Source of the DNA: Dromaius novaehollandiae | Lineage: Eukaryota > Chordata > Aves > Casuariiformes > Dromaiidae | Length of the DNA stretch: 64,000 nucleotides | Assembly: GCF_036370855.1 (NCBI RefSeq) | Contig: NC_088099.1 | Location: 76,673,218-76,737,217, forward strand | Direction: 5' to 3' | Shown: in pieces, positions 40,701 to 53,364 of the stretch | How positions within the stretch are numbered: position 1 is the stretch's first letter | How the letters are laid out: each line of letters begins with the position of its first letter | Program-made: the position numbers and the translations under genes | Notes under the pieces: generated by a model | Database searches by the model: none | Seen by the model: only the letters and a program-made list of their open reading frames with translations | Told to the model about the DNA's origin: nothing

Positions 40701-42262
40701 CTGTAAAACACAACAGAAAATGTATTATTCCTTCTTCTCCCTGTTCCCCTCAAGTAACACAAACTTATGATTACAAATGTAGTTACTGGAGTATACATGT
40801 AAACCTTGTTCTTCTGTACCATAACACAGGAGACACTACATAATGCTGTCCTATTACAGAATCCTACGAGCATAGTGGTCTAATTCAGGGTGAGCTGAAC
40901 CACTTTAGGCTCTGTTAACAGACCTCCATGACTATAATGAAAGCTCAGAATCCTGAAGTGAACATAGACATTTATATGTATATGTGGGAACCTAAATTTA
41001 GGTGCCTGAGCCTACAGTCGAACTTTAATGCAGCTGCTTAAGCCAAACGTGCATGTGACTAGCAAAAATTCTGTGAAAGATCTAAGTCTCAGGTGCAGAG
41101 CTGTGTCTACATTAACACGAAGAGAGGCAGAGAATACTAAGAATACTATTTATTCCTTCCTTATCACTCCTGTACATGCCATAAGTTGTACATCTTTAGG
41201 AAAAAATTACATTATTCTTATTTTGAGAATGTTCCGACATAATAAAGTTTGCAAGAGACTGCTCCAGCCACCATCCCTTCTAGTCTTGGATTATTCTCTC
41301 TGTATATGCTTGACAAACAAAGAAGAATGTAGTACTTAACCTTTTTAAAAAGGCCATTCTCCAATGTGGACTCCAATGTGAAATATAACTCTACAAGTTC
41401 TTTTTAGTCCCTCCTGAAAACAAAGTGGGGAAGATCTGCAGAGAACTCTTGCAGCAGAAAACTCTTGCATCAGACAACTGTGTATCAATTTGCTGCTGGT
41501 GGCTTTATTTTTTTTTAAATACTCAGACAACCTTTTCCCAACAAAACAATACTTTGTAAAAGATCAATATGTCCTTGGGGCTCTCCTGTTCCCTGGAAAG
41601 CCAGCATGATGGCTACTGTGATGCTTGTCAGAAAGTGGCAGATATGTTGAAAGCTGACTAAATGACTCAGTTTAACTCCTGAGGGCCTGGGGAAATATAT
41701 AGTGTCTTGTAATATCATAGCTCTGAAATTACTTTTCTGTAGCCAGGAGTCACAGCTAAATGGAGAGATTTAGACTGCTGAAAGAGAATCACTGGCAAAA
41801 CCACATACAAAACAATACTACTTGCATCATTACAGTAACATTTATACCTTGACTAGAAGCATCAGGCTGATACTCAGAATCTTCTTCTGGTGGGCTCTGC
41901 AAAAAGTACATTTGCTCAGGCATTATGCTGGCAATCTTCTCTTTCCCTATGATGTGAGTATTTATAAGTGGACTAATACTTCTTTTTACCTTCTCCCGTC
42001 TTTCATGTGCCATTATCTTTTTTGTCCGTGCCTTGATATTTTCCCAGCATTTCTTTAACTGTTTGAAGTCTCGTAGTGATACACTGGGCTGTGAATTATA
42101 TTCATGAGCTAGGGCTTGCCAAGTACGCTGTTTGAGAGCGATAGTTCTTGCATCACTCTTTTTACACTCAAGTACGTATTTGTACTTTTCAACTAATGCA
42201 AGCAGCACACTCTTCTCCACTTCTGAGAAGTATTTAGCAGGCTTTATTATTTCGTTTTGCAT
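40291..42262 (-). CDS. MSANTD3: MSANTD3, Myb/SANT-like DNA-binding domain containing protein 3 (two coding exons)
   Basis: Joining complement(41848..42262) and complement(40291..40700) gives 825 nt, a 274-residue protein plus stop. It is nearly colinear with mammalian MSANTD3 (275 residues from memory), beginning [14 protein letters not shown] and ending [11 protein letters not shown]. Residues of about 8-90 form the Myb/SANT-like domain, with conserved tryptophans in [10 protein letters not shown] and [10 protein letters not shown], followed by a basic stretch. The middle is acidic and serine-rich. Residues of about 185-250 are Glu/Lys/Gln-rich and probably coiled coil. The start was chosen by match to the mammalian N terminus; an open TTG codon lies upstream in frame but is not an ATG. 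The function is poorly known; a nuclear DNA-binding role is inferred from the domain. The 5' UTR must come from an exon further right, probably in the CpG island at 47.6-48.4 kb. No breaks or frameshifts were seen. Confidence 0.96.
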
Positions 42263-42290
42263 TTTCTGTTTCTCCAAGAAGCCAGAAATC
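41848..42290 (-). CDS. MSANTD3: MSANTD3 exon with start codon and SANT-like domain
   Basis: On the minus strand the exon begins after the acceptor ttgttttcgtag at 42291 and ends at 41848 before a donor reading aag|gtataa. The coding part starts at the ATG at 42262. It carries the whole Myb/SANT-like domain and the acidic segment ending ...PDASSQ, and splits the next codon after one base (G|AG, Glu). The first 28 nt are 5' UTR. Confidence 0.93.
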
Positions 42291-45200
42291 CTACGAAAAC
42301 AACGTTGAAAACAAAAAGCAGATAAGAACTGGTTACAGTATCAAGAAAGTTTGTTTCAGCAAACAATTCCTAAGCATAGCATTTCAGTACACAACATCTA
42401 AGCCTCTGATTCTAAAACACTTTCATTTCTAGAATAGCTTATGTGTAGTTTCAGAGTAAAAAATGAAACATTCAGGTTATCTGTATTATAATTACATGTT
42501 GGTTTATATTGCCATTTTAGTGGCTATGTTGTTACGTAAGAAGTATATGATAATGAAGATAAGCCTCCTGTCTATGTTACAATTTGTGCCCTATTCTATG
42601 CCTTGATACTGAATACTTAGCCTTTAATTTATAGAAAAACTTTTTTCCTATTCATTACACCAGGTGAGTTTTCAAAACTCTGAGCTATAGAACAAGTTCT
42701 GAAATCCAGGCTTTGATAGCTTCAGGCTAAAGTCTAAAGCCATGTTCAGCAGGTTTGTGTTTTCTTTGCTAGAGAAAGACAGAAAGATGGTCTTTCTGTC
42801 TTTCTCTGTCTTTCATTCTGTCCTTGCTAATTCAAGGTAGCTATTTCTCCTCTCTATCCTTTCTATAATATTTGAAAGTTACATGATAAATGACGATAAG
42901 ATCTCCTTTTAAAGACTTCTGTTGGTTTGGTTCTCCCCTGTGTTCAGCCCTCCTTGACTGACATCCAACAGGGGACAGGACCCTGACCAGAATTATGATG
43001 CTGAGAAGAGGCAAGGTTTGCAAGAAGATATGGATTAACTACAGAAGCTAACCTCTCTGAAGGTACAGGTTCCTAGCCCTTTACTGCTCACTCTGCATGT
43101 CTGTCATCTTCTCCCACTATTCCTTGTGCTTGCATTGCTGGACACTCTCGGTAACCACCTACCAGCCTAGAATGCCATGTTAACTACCGCCTCTCTCCTC
43201 AAACCTAGCGCTTATGTACAGAATTAGAAAAGGGCATTTGATATCCGGGAATTCTTACCCATAGGAAAAAAAACACAAAAAAACCAAACAAAAAAATCCC
43301 ATACAATGTTTCCTTGAATAATTAACACATAACTGTGTTGCAAAAAAAGTAGCTTCTTCTTTTATTTTTCCTCTTTTCTTTCATCTCATTCACTCTCAGC
43401 ACAGCTGTATGGCCACAATTACTTTTAAGTTTTGTGCAGAAACTTCTGGGTAGTTAATTAGAAAAAAAGATGTCTGTCTTAGTTCATACTTCGTCTGGTT
43501 TTAATAAAAAGGTCAGAGATGGAATATATACATTCAGATACTTGGTTCATCTTCCTAACAGTCTAGGACTCCTTCCTAAAAGAAATTTTAATAGTATTTT
43601 GCCCACTGCTTCCCTCATAACACCACCTGATGATTCAATAACTTTCACCATCAGATTTCTTTCCACTTTTTCAGCCCAAATATTTTTTTTTCTTAACTCC
43701 AGTGCACTAATCTTACCTCTCTTTGTACCATCTTTTGTAATTCCTCTCCTCCAAATGTCTTGATACATAAGTATCAAGGTTATTCTTACTTCTTCCAGTG
43801 AGGGCAACTACTTATAATCACAAAGGAAACTAATGGACAGGCTACCTAAAAATTTCAAAATGAGAAAACATCTCTCACATAAAAAAGGAATGTCCCAAAT
43901 AACCCCTAAAACGCTGATAAAAAACAGAAAACCTAGGAAGAGAATTCAAGGAATAGATAAGGCAGTTAAACAAAGCATAGAATAGCAAAACTGAAACAAA
44001 GTGGAAAAAAATAAATAATAGTCTGACTTTAAAAGAATATAACATACAGTTAAGAGCTTCAGTTTGCCAGAAAAAGGAACAATTGAAAAAATTGTTTGCT
44101 ACAGTAATAGAAATCAAAGGCATTACTGAGGAAATAAGGCTCAGTGACCATACTCTCCATCCATTTGTGTCTCTCCACCCCCAGTAAATTCTTGCACCCA
44201 GTGAGCTGCAATTAGACAGCAAAGTATATCTCAAAGATGATTACATTTCCAGAAGTTTCAGGAAAGTCAGTAGCTGTAGCTAAATTGTATCCCTAGTGAA
44301 AAAGAGGCAAGGAACACTTTATTATGTATTTTCTTTCCAGCAGTATTCTACCGGGCAATCACCATGCATGTACTGATTGGACAGTTAGCACCTACGTAGC
44401 TCCTGGCTAGTCAGTTCTGCCATTTCTTAAAAAAAAATAATGGGGAAGCTGGAATTTTTGCAGCGGACAGGATTTAGGGGGCAAGCGGCATAGATCCATA
44501 GGAAGCCAGCCTTCATTAGTTCTGCTGCTCACAGAACAACCCGTTTAATTTGCAAGAAAGCAAAAAGTGAGAGAAGGGAGAGAGAAGGGTGGCCGAGTGC
44601 GAAGAAGACAGTTCTTTGATCCAGTATTTCCTCCATCACACTACATCAGGTTATTTATTGTCCTCTGTGAAAACCTACATCACCCCATTTGTTGCTGATA
44701 AGAATTCTTAAACACCTATAATCTCACAGTGCAAGCTAAGTGTATGTAAGTAAACTTGAAGTATCACCTACCAATCATTATAATATCTAGGTCTAATACA
44801 CAGAAGAGAACATCTGCTTCAGAAGTTCCTTAAAAAAAAAAAAAAGAAAAGAAAAGAAATTAAGCAAAAAGATCGGAAACATACATCCTAACAAAAGGAT
44901 ACTGAAAACTGGGAACTTAGCTCATCCAGGAAACAGCTCTCAAGACCTGTAAAATATGAAAGACCTGTACTGAAATGGAGTCTGTCTGCCTGTCTGTCTT
45001 ACTTAGGACTCACTGTACCATTCCAAACCATTGAGCTGCTTTAGACAGCTGCTTAAGATATTGGGACCAAATATTTACTCTTCGGCCTGTCTTAAGCTCA
45101 GTTTTACTGATGAAAAAAAGTGAAAAGCATCACTATCACAAGTTGTAAGGTCCAATACCATATGATCCTGAGAACCAGGATCAGAAAGGGCTGACACTGC

Positions 45201-47639
45201 TTTGAACTGGGGTATGTGAATCTTGTTTCTAGCTTCAAAATGTCTGATAATCTCAGACTAAAAATCGTGACATGTTCATGTATAGAAAAGCCTTTTAATT
45301 AGCAAAACAAAGGATTTTCAAGAATTCTGTAGACTTTTCTAAGCTCAAAAAAGTTAAAATCAGTAACATCTAGACTTCTGGATTCCAAGGAGGTAAGTAT
45401 TTGGCTATACAGACTAACAGAGATGAACTGATATCAGTAAGTATTTAAAGCACTGTCAAACACCACTTCACATATTTAACACCCTGCGTATTAGGATGAA
45501 AACTTCTCTCTCATGGTTGGAGCCAAAGCAAACCTTTAAGTATTGCTTATATACCACACTATCATTTATTGCTATTATTTTACTGTGGTAGCATCCGAGA
45601 TCCCCAGTCATAAGCTCAAATGCTGTACGTTTAAGAACAGAAATGTAGGTCCCACTCTAAGAATTAGTCTTTTCCCTTTCCCCATACACATTCTTGATTA
45701 TTTTTTCCATACATACACACTGTACTTGTGTCTATTCCATGAAGAATTCAGGATTACAATCTAGGATGCATAAAAAACTTGAACTGCTGAAAGAGTTTAA
45801 TGCACTTATTGGTAATTCTTCTCAAGATGTTACATGCTTAGCCTACTTCCTTCAATACATTAAAGCGCATTTTCAATTAGAAAGCACTCTGAGATGTCAG
45901 AGAACTTAGAGCACTTAGAAGCTGCAGCAAAACACCACCATGTATGTACATTCACCCCTGTTTCTCTATGCGTACTAATCACGTTCTGGAAGTCTGCTGG
46001 CTCCTCCATGGAGGACTCCTATAGTTCCATATCTCATGGCCAAAATAATTTCCATTTTGAGGGTGAAAGAGCCTTCCACAACATATGCCCAGGATATAAT
46101 TTAGTATGTATGAATCTGTATTGAAATGGAAGTAGTTTACAGTGTACAGTTCAGACAGCAACCAGAATCCATTTGGGAACATGTAGGTACATGGGGACAG
46201 TTGCACAGTAAATTCTAAGAAACACAGAGTGAAAGGCTTCTCACGCTCCTACGGGTGCCCAGACAAAGATACATGCATTAAGTACCTTACCCTAAATATT
46301 TTCCGGTGACATTGCTCAGTGACCTAAGTACATCTCTTCTTACACAAACCTTTATCACTTTAAAATAACAAAAATTATCTTCCAACTCCTGATTTTTACT
46401 TTGAAGTACAGTACTCTTCTTTGGAGGACTGTAAGGGATGGGCTGTAAGCTTGAAAAATAATTACATAGGTAAAGTGCATCTATGTACATAAGCATATAT
46501 ATATATATGTATTATGTTGTTTGCACACTTAAATAAACACACAAACTCAAGTCAGTTGCAAATAAGCCTCCTCCCCCAGCAACACTTCAAGTTGGCATGA
46601 GTGAACATTTTCAGCCCCTGAAATACTTGAGGCATGAGAAAACACAAAGAGAAAGTTATAGTGGAAAGCATAACCCTAACATTTGTACTAACCAGAAACA
46701 TAGATCATAGCTGGTTAGTGAAGTGTTGTCACTTCTGGGGTGAAAATGGAATTAATCTACCAATGCACATCAGGCCTACAACCAGAAATAGTTAAAAAAA
46801 CACAAAAATTATTTATCCAACTTGAATTAAAGATGAAGCTTTAAGTATAACTAGTAATTAACACAACTGGAATTCAATCATAATGCTGCCTTTTTTTATT
46901 CAGTATTCGAGGCAGAAAGGAAAGGCATGGAAATGCAATGACCAAAACCAGTCAAAAACAACAGGTTTACATTTCATTTGAATGACAGAACCAGCAATAA
47001 ACAGCATCCTTCTTCCTCAAATGTTAGCTTTTCCTCACACAGCTTTCCTCAGAGTATTCCAAGTCCAACCCTGTTTACCTTGAGACTTGAAATCATTATA
47101 TAATTAGATGCAAGTATAAATGAGATCTATATGGAAATTCTATTACACATAATCAATTAACCCCCCAAGTGCTTTTAACTGTTTTAACACAAATTAATAG
47201 TTATCATGGATTGTCTGCTAAATGAATAAAATAATCTTAGTTAAGGTACTTTGCCTACTTTTCTCCTGGCAAATTTTACATGCGTGCGCACACACACACT
47301 TTAAAGAGGTCATCCTCATAGCTATGGAGGACATCCAAAGCAAAGCAAAGATAATGGATGCAGGTTGTTATTCCAAATGACTGTCTGAAATTCACCAAAA
47401 ATAGGCATAAATAGGAATCCTACCAGGCTCTTGTGTATCAGAACTTCTCAACCATTAACTTGAGCTTGGTTTTATTTCCTTGCTTGCTTCTCTTCTACTT
47501 GAATGAGAAAGAACAGGTCCTAGCCTGACAAAGAAGAATGCACCACCCAAGGCAAACACGCAGGCTGCGGCTGATACACAAATTCAGGAACATCTACCAT
47601 GACAGACGGAATGAAAAGCCGTTCACGCTGTTACCCAAA
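42291..47639 (-). other. MSANTD3 5' intron (inferred)
   Basis: AT-rich DNA between the acceptor of the start-codon exon and the CpG island. It carries the 42771 hairpin, an A-rich aaaag run near 44833-44860 and a short (ta)n near 46497. Additional noncoding 5' exons cannot be excluded. Confidence 0.6.
42771..42807. repeat. 17-bp perfect hairpin in the MSANTD3 5' intron
   Basis: The arm agagaaagacagaaaga is followed by loop tgg and the exact reverse complement. It is made of a purine-rich arm and a pyrimidine-rich arm, and lies about 480 nt upstream of the MSANTD3 start-codon exon. Confidence 0.9.
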
Positions 47640-49030
47640 TCCCGCGCAGACCATGCTCTGCTGCGTACACAACCGCACTCAGGGCCCGCGCGCAGCCCCG
47701 CGCTGCCTCCGCGCTCCGAACAAAGCGCCGCGGTGCGCAGCACGCGCCCCTCCCCCCTCCGCCGGCGGCGAGGCCGCCTCCGCCCTCACCTCCTTGCCGG
47801 CAGGTCGCCGGCTCACCCTCAGCTCCTGCCAAACCCCGAGCTGGATTGCCGGCTCCCCAGAGGGACCGCGGGGCGATGCCGGCTTCTCCCGGCCTCCCGG
47901 AGAGGAGACACCAGCCCACGGCCGCCGCTCACCCTGCGCTGCGCTGCTGCGGACTCGGGTCGCGGCTGGCGCGGGGCGGGGCGGCGGGGCTCCCTGTGCC
48001 GCCCTGGGGGACCCTCGCCCTTCAGATGCGGCTGTACTGAACGATGCCCTGGGGAGCGACGTATGAAAACCCAACGTCCCCCAAAAGGGGACGAGGAAGG
48101 CGTTTTGCACCTGACACTGCCCGCGGGCAAAGCTCCCGGCGCAGGCGCTGCTGGGGCGGCAGCAGCAGCGCGGCGCCTCCCTCTCCTGCTCGGTCCCGCG
48201 GAGGGCCGGGGGGCCGCGAACAGACAGAGACAGAGACAGAGACAGAGACAGAGACAGAGACAGAGACAGAGACACCCGCGCGCAGCCACCGCCCGCGGAG
48301 GGCGGCGTCGCGGCCCCGCCCCCGAGTCCCGGTGCTGCGCGGGGGGACGCCAGCTCGGGCTTTACCTCCGACAGCAGCGGGCGGAGCGCTGCGCATGTGC
48401 ACGGGCTCACCCAAGCCGGCCGGGGAGGCGGGTAAGCAGCGTTTGCGGGTGACTTTGCTGCTTCGCAGCGCCCGCTTCATGGCTCATCTCCTTCCGCTGG
48501 CGTGGGGGTTTCAACCCCCGGCCCCAGCCTTCCCATGCTTGCCCTGGGGCAGCCTGGTTCCGCGCATCAAGGGGCGTCGTTCCCGCCCGCGCCGTGTGCC
48601 CCCGCTGCCCTCGCGCGGGGAGAGCGGCGCTGGCTGCCGTTGGCGCGTAACGGCGGATGCGCGAGAGCGGCTCTTGGGAGCGATAAATCTCCCGCTGACA
48701 CTCCCCCCCCCCGTGTAGACTGAGGAGGAGAGGTTGCTGGCGCCCACTTTTGCGGCAAGAGTCGCCTCTCAAGTGGGTCTGTGGGAAGGAGCCCGTTCAG
48801 GCACGGGGGAGTGCCTGCAGCCACCTGCGCGCCAGGTTCCGTCGGTATCTGCGTGCTTCCTGCGTCGGGGCCGTGGGTGCAGCGGTGGTCGGGCAGCAGG
48901 AGCAAGTGGGGTGTCATTCCTGGTGACGCTGGCACCGTGTGCCTTCCGGTGAGCTGGGAGTGTCGGCGCGGCCACCTTGCCTTATCGCCCTGGGTCACAT
49001 CCGCGGGCGGCTCCGGGGCCGGCTCGCTCT
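47640..49030. promoter_or_regulatory. CpG-island bidirectional promoter between MSANTD3 and the zinc-finger gene
   Basis: The GC content and CpG density rise sharply here against AT-rich flanks. A plus-strand donor (gaggcgg|gtaagc, exon end 48431) can serve a noncoding first exon of the zinc-finger gene. Minus-strand donors that could end a first exon of MSANTD3 occur at 47790 (aaggag|gtgagg), 47933 (gcagg|gtgagc) and 48366 (cggag|gtaaag). An NRF1-like site with one mismatch, tgcgcatgtgca, lies near 48392. Long open frames in all directions reflect GC richness and a hexamer repeat; I do not take them as coding. Transcription starts cannot be fixed from sequence. Confidence 0.75.
48221..48274. 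repeat. (CAGAGA)n hexanucleotide repeat in the shared promoter
   Basis: About eight near-perfect CAGAGA units lie inside the CpG island, roughly 160 nt upstream of the plus-strand donor. The strand is purine-rich on the plus side and pyrimidine-rich (TCTCTG) on the minus side. The repeat accounts for the open Thr-Glu, Arg-Gln and Ser-Leu frames seen here. Confidence 0.95.
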
Positions 49031-49505
49031 CTGTGTGCCTCTGGTTGCAGAGGGCTTATAGCTTTGGGCCCTCCTGCCTGAAAGGTCGGGAGTGGGAGCA
49101 TGCTTGTGAAGGAAAACTGCCCTTAATGTTGTTATGAATAAGCACTTGGGGCTCTGCATGCCTAGCTGTTGTTCCTGTGTGTAATCTGTTCATGTATGCA
49201 TCTGAATCCCAGGCAAGAAAGGGAGGCGTTAAATAATTTGAATTTGTTTTGTTTGAAGGTGTATGGCTTTCTTGAGGGAAACTCTTGGAAATGAATTATT
49301 TTCTTTCCACACTTCACTCAGCTCTCAAGCTGTAAACAGAATCATGTTCTCTTCAAAAATATCGTTATTAGTCTTGAGATTTAAAGGTTTAGTGTGACTG
49401 AAGATGAGACATAAGTTTAAACTAACACTTAAGTGGATGGAACAAAAATTCGAATGGTTTTGTGAAGCTAAAATAATAGTTTGTAATCTTCTTGTATTTT
49501 CCTAG

Positions 49506-49583
49506 AGATTCCGTATCATCTAAAGATCAAATATGGATCCTGAAGCTGAGATAAAGAAGCAATTAAATCCTTTCTACTGCAAT
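49506..49583 (+). CDS. Zinc-finger gene exon 2 with start codon
   Basis: The acceptor ttgtattttcctag precedes 49506 and the donor aat|gtaagt follows 49583. The ATG at 49533 is preceded in frame by TAA twelve bases upstream. It codes for 17 residues, ending in the first zinc-binding Cys (C16) of finger 1, so the finger is split across an intron. Confidence 0.85.
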
Positions 49584-52500
49584 GTAAGTATTCTTTACTG
49601 AAAATCTTAACTAATACAAAGTAGTTTTGCTAGAAAAAATTGGACTGAACCAAGTCTGAACTAAGTCTGAACTCTTACTGTTTTTTCTTTTGAGCAAGAT
49701 TAACACTGAAGTAGTATTCTGTTTCTTCTTGGAAATCTTTGAACCTGTTTTGGGACTGATAATTCCTTCCCTACCACCTTCACCTTCTGAAAGGAGGAAA
49801 ATTTCTAGTTGTGAGTACAGAATAACAGGATAGCTGAAATCTGTCATCCTTCACTTAGTGGGAACCTGTTTAGAACAGCAATTGGTTACAACTGATAGGG
49901 TCTGTAGAGCAGCTTTGCATTGCCAGTTCCTTCTTATCTGCCTCTAACTTGCTGCCAGCAGTGGGCTTCCCCAAACTAATCCCCCTAACTTCCTTGTGTA
50001 TGTTTTTTATGGAGAACTTATTTTGAGGGAGGAGGTATTTTACAGTTCTTCCTCCACTTTTAGCCTTTGTCTCTTAATTCTGCTACCACAGTGCTGAGGC
50101 AAGTGGTTCCCAGATATCTTGGCTTCTTTCAGCTTCTTGATCCAATGCATCGTATTTTGGAAGCTGAAGTGAAGCGCTGGCAATGCGCTGGGTATGTGTG
50201 TAGTATGTGGCCTTAGCAGGTAAGCAAGATCTTGAAGGGGCTTTGGCTTCTAGCTAGAGTCCAGTGATACAGGCTTCTTGCTGTTTTCTCTGTTTAAAAT
50301 GTTACGTTTTTAAACTATAACTGGTTTTAAAAAGCATCACTGGTTTGAATTTGAAGGAAACAAGGGCAACTTCAGTTATTGTACTGACTCTGCTCCTTGC
50401 TGAAAACCAGTGAAAACTATAGCTATGTTTAAATCAACTTGTGACTGTGTTGGTTTGGTGGCTTACTTATCATCTTAGTTTTAGAATATCTCCATTTTTA
50501 ACCTACATCAATTTTCATCTGTCTAGTAGACCTTATTGCAGAACATTCTTGCAACAGTGTTGCCTTTGTGCTCTCTCTTTTTTTGGTGTAACTTCCGTAT
50601 ATTAATTATTTTGTGAGATCCCTGTGAACTTAAAAATTCAATAGTTGCCCTATTTCCTGACACCATGAGAGGCAGTATCTGCAGAGGCTGCTACAGTTAG
50701 TGAACTTCAGAATCCTAAGTAACACATAACTGTAAAGTCTCTTGCTGGTGTTCTGCAAATACAAAACTTGTTAACATGCATAGTTTTTTAGTTATAGGTT
50801 ATAGCTGTTAATGCTATGTGAGCTACCTTGTAAGAGGCCATGACAGTTGTTCCCATCCCAATGTATAACTTTATTTATATAACATTTTATGTATAATCTT
50901 AATATTCATTCCTTTCCTTTAGTTTCTCCAGGGCAATATCCTGTTAGAGGCAAGCCTGTGCATCTACCTGCTGAGCATCGTTATTTGAGCAGGGACAAAT
51001 AAGAATGCTGAAGTATATGCTGTGATCTAACTTCTTCCTTTGTAGTCCATTAGAGGTTCACATAAAAAGATATTTTCACATTTTTTTAACTAGATATAAG
51101 GCAAGAAGGAAAAGATTCTGTGTGCCTCCTTGTTTTTTAGGTTTTCTGAGGTGCCTCTTGTTTTTCAGAGTGCTGATATACTGCCAAAACACAGATACTA
51201 ACTTATTTGAGCTAGTAGAATCCGTATTAGAATGGTCAGTGGGGTTTGGGATTCTGTTCAGCTCTTTGGCTACTGCTAGACTCAGTCGTCTTGTATTCCT
51301 GGATTTAGCAGGCCTCCAGTATCATGTAAGAGTGAGGGCTGTGGTGCAATCTTGCATCCTAGAGCATGTGCTTTTACATGGCTTTCCTTTACCATGGAGC
51401 CATTTTGCTGAAAGCAAAGGGAGGAACCTCCTGCTCTTTACTGCCTTCAGCTGTATTAAACTGCTGCTTCAGGTTCTGCATGTTTGTGGTGTTGCCACTA
51501 ATTGGTGGATAGGAATGCTGGTACTAGAGACTGAAAACTCTGGTGCTGTATTGGGGGATATGGGAATCTTGGACACAGGTTCCATATTGAAGTACAGTGT
51601 AAAGGACGTGACTGTCTTGTGGAGTTGTAGTTTATAGTCTGGCACTTGAAAGAAGAATGTGTAAGCCAGAAATACATGGTTAGGGTGTGGTAGGAGGATG
51701 AAGCTCTTGCCATGTAACCTTTTTTGAATAGGACTTGCACAGTTGGGAAGCCTTTCTGCCTTAGCACCTTGATCATATTCTAGTTTTGTATATTGCAGAT
51801 TTTTAAAAGTGCATATAAAGAGTTATGTTTTCACTTCTCCCTAAAAATATATTTTGGGGGTGCTGTTATTGTCCTTGTATGTGCACATATCTGTCAAGCT
51901 TGTTTTAGTCCCAGATAAAGACCACTTTATGCAAGCTCAATGGACATGGAGAAGACAGAACCATTCTTCTAAAAGGATGCAGGGAGCAGGAATGCAAAAA
52001 AGTCATAGGAATGTAGGGAACTGGGTGTTAAGAAGTTAGTGCTGTATATGCAACAGATGCATTGAAAGCTTTTGAAAGAATTTAAGAATCTAAAGCTGAC
52101 TTTGCTCTTCTAAGGCTTGAATTACTTTACTGCTTCTCTGCTGGAGATAATGGGAAGATGCATTAAGACCAGAAATTTTTTATTATTAGAGCACTTACGT
52201 GGATGTTTCATGCACTGTGCAAGGACAAAGATACCTACTAACTCATTTCACTTTATATCAGTTTGTTTGTCTTTCTCTTTCCTGAAGTAATACTGGAGTC
52301 AAACACAGTCTGCTGTCTTTGTCATGTTTGACGTGTGTATGTGTGTGTCAGGAACCAGCTTTTAATAATGAAAATAATCTTAAAAATAGTATGTTTCTAA
52401 ATAAAGGCTTTTTTTTTCTTAAAGAGGAAGATTAAATTGCAGCTCCTGATGGCAAAAAACCTAAATACTGTGGTTTTCAGGTTTGTTGTTGTTTTTAGAC

Positions 52501-53322
52501 ATCTTAGATTTTTAGGGGAAGAGAAGAATTCTGGCCTGCATTTGTTCATTCACATGAACTTAGACCTGATTTCTTCTGCTCCTGTTCTGAATTGGCCCAG
52601 CCATAAACCGGCTGTGATTGGAAAACTGTATGCTTGTGAGTGGGGCAGGCTCCTAATCGCTTGTTTTTAGAGGAATAGTACTTTAATAGAATTTATATAA
52701 ACTGACATTTAGGTAAGAGATTTATTTTGATATCAGCGGTATTCTTGCTGTTTGCATGCTATGCTAGAAATATTTCTTTTCTTTTTATTCTAGATCTGCA
52801 AAATCTGGTGTGCTTCTGCATTAAACTTGCAGACTCACTTCCTTGGATTCAAGCACAAGACAGTAAGATCAGTTTTTGAACTTGCCTTTTGTCAGATTTT
52901 ATAGATTTATTTAGCAACAGACCGGTGGATGTAGAATCTATTTTTATGTAGTTTTTCAAAATGTGCAATTTCAGATGTTTAGCTAGTTTTGTCACTTTAC
53001 TATGTTTATTACAATAAAATAGAACTTAGTTTTGTACACTAGTACTGTCAGAAAAAGTTGTTGCAGCCTTGTGTCTTGTATTCTGAATTACTAAGGACAG
53101 AATTCTTGCTTCAGAATTTATGGCTGTTTGATAAATGCAGAATGAGATTTAAATAATAGGTAATTTAGGGGAAAAGTCTTGTATATATTTTTCTGTTTAA
53201 TGTAGTTATCTATTCAGGTGTTACTGTTAGTCTAATTAATTTGATTAATAGTTAAGCCTTTGCATTGTTACCTTTGAGTATTAAGTGTCTTTCCTCCCTC
53301 CTTCTCTCTCCCCCCTCCTTGG

Positions 53323-53364
<42 letters not shown>

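Noticed and set aside
42259-42277. Upstream TTG start for MSANTD3 (adding five residues)
   Set aside because: Not an ATG, and the mammalian protein begins at the ATG at 42262.
47538-48718. Long open frames on both strands in the CpG island (up to 304 codons)
   Set aside because: GC richness and the CAGAGA repeat remove stops in all frames; no domain, and the real reading frames of both genes start outside.
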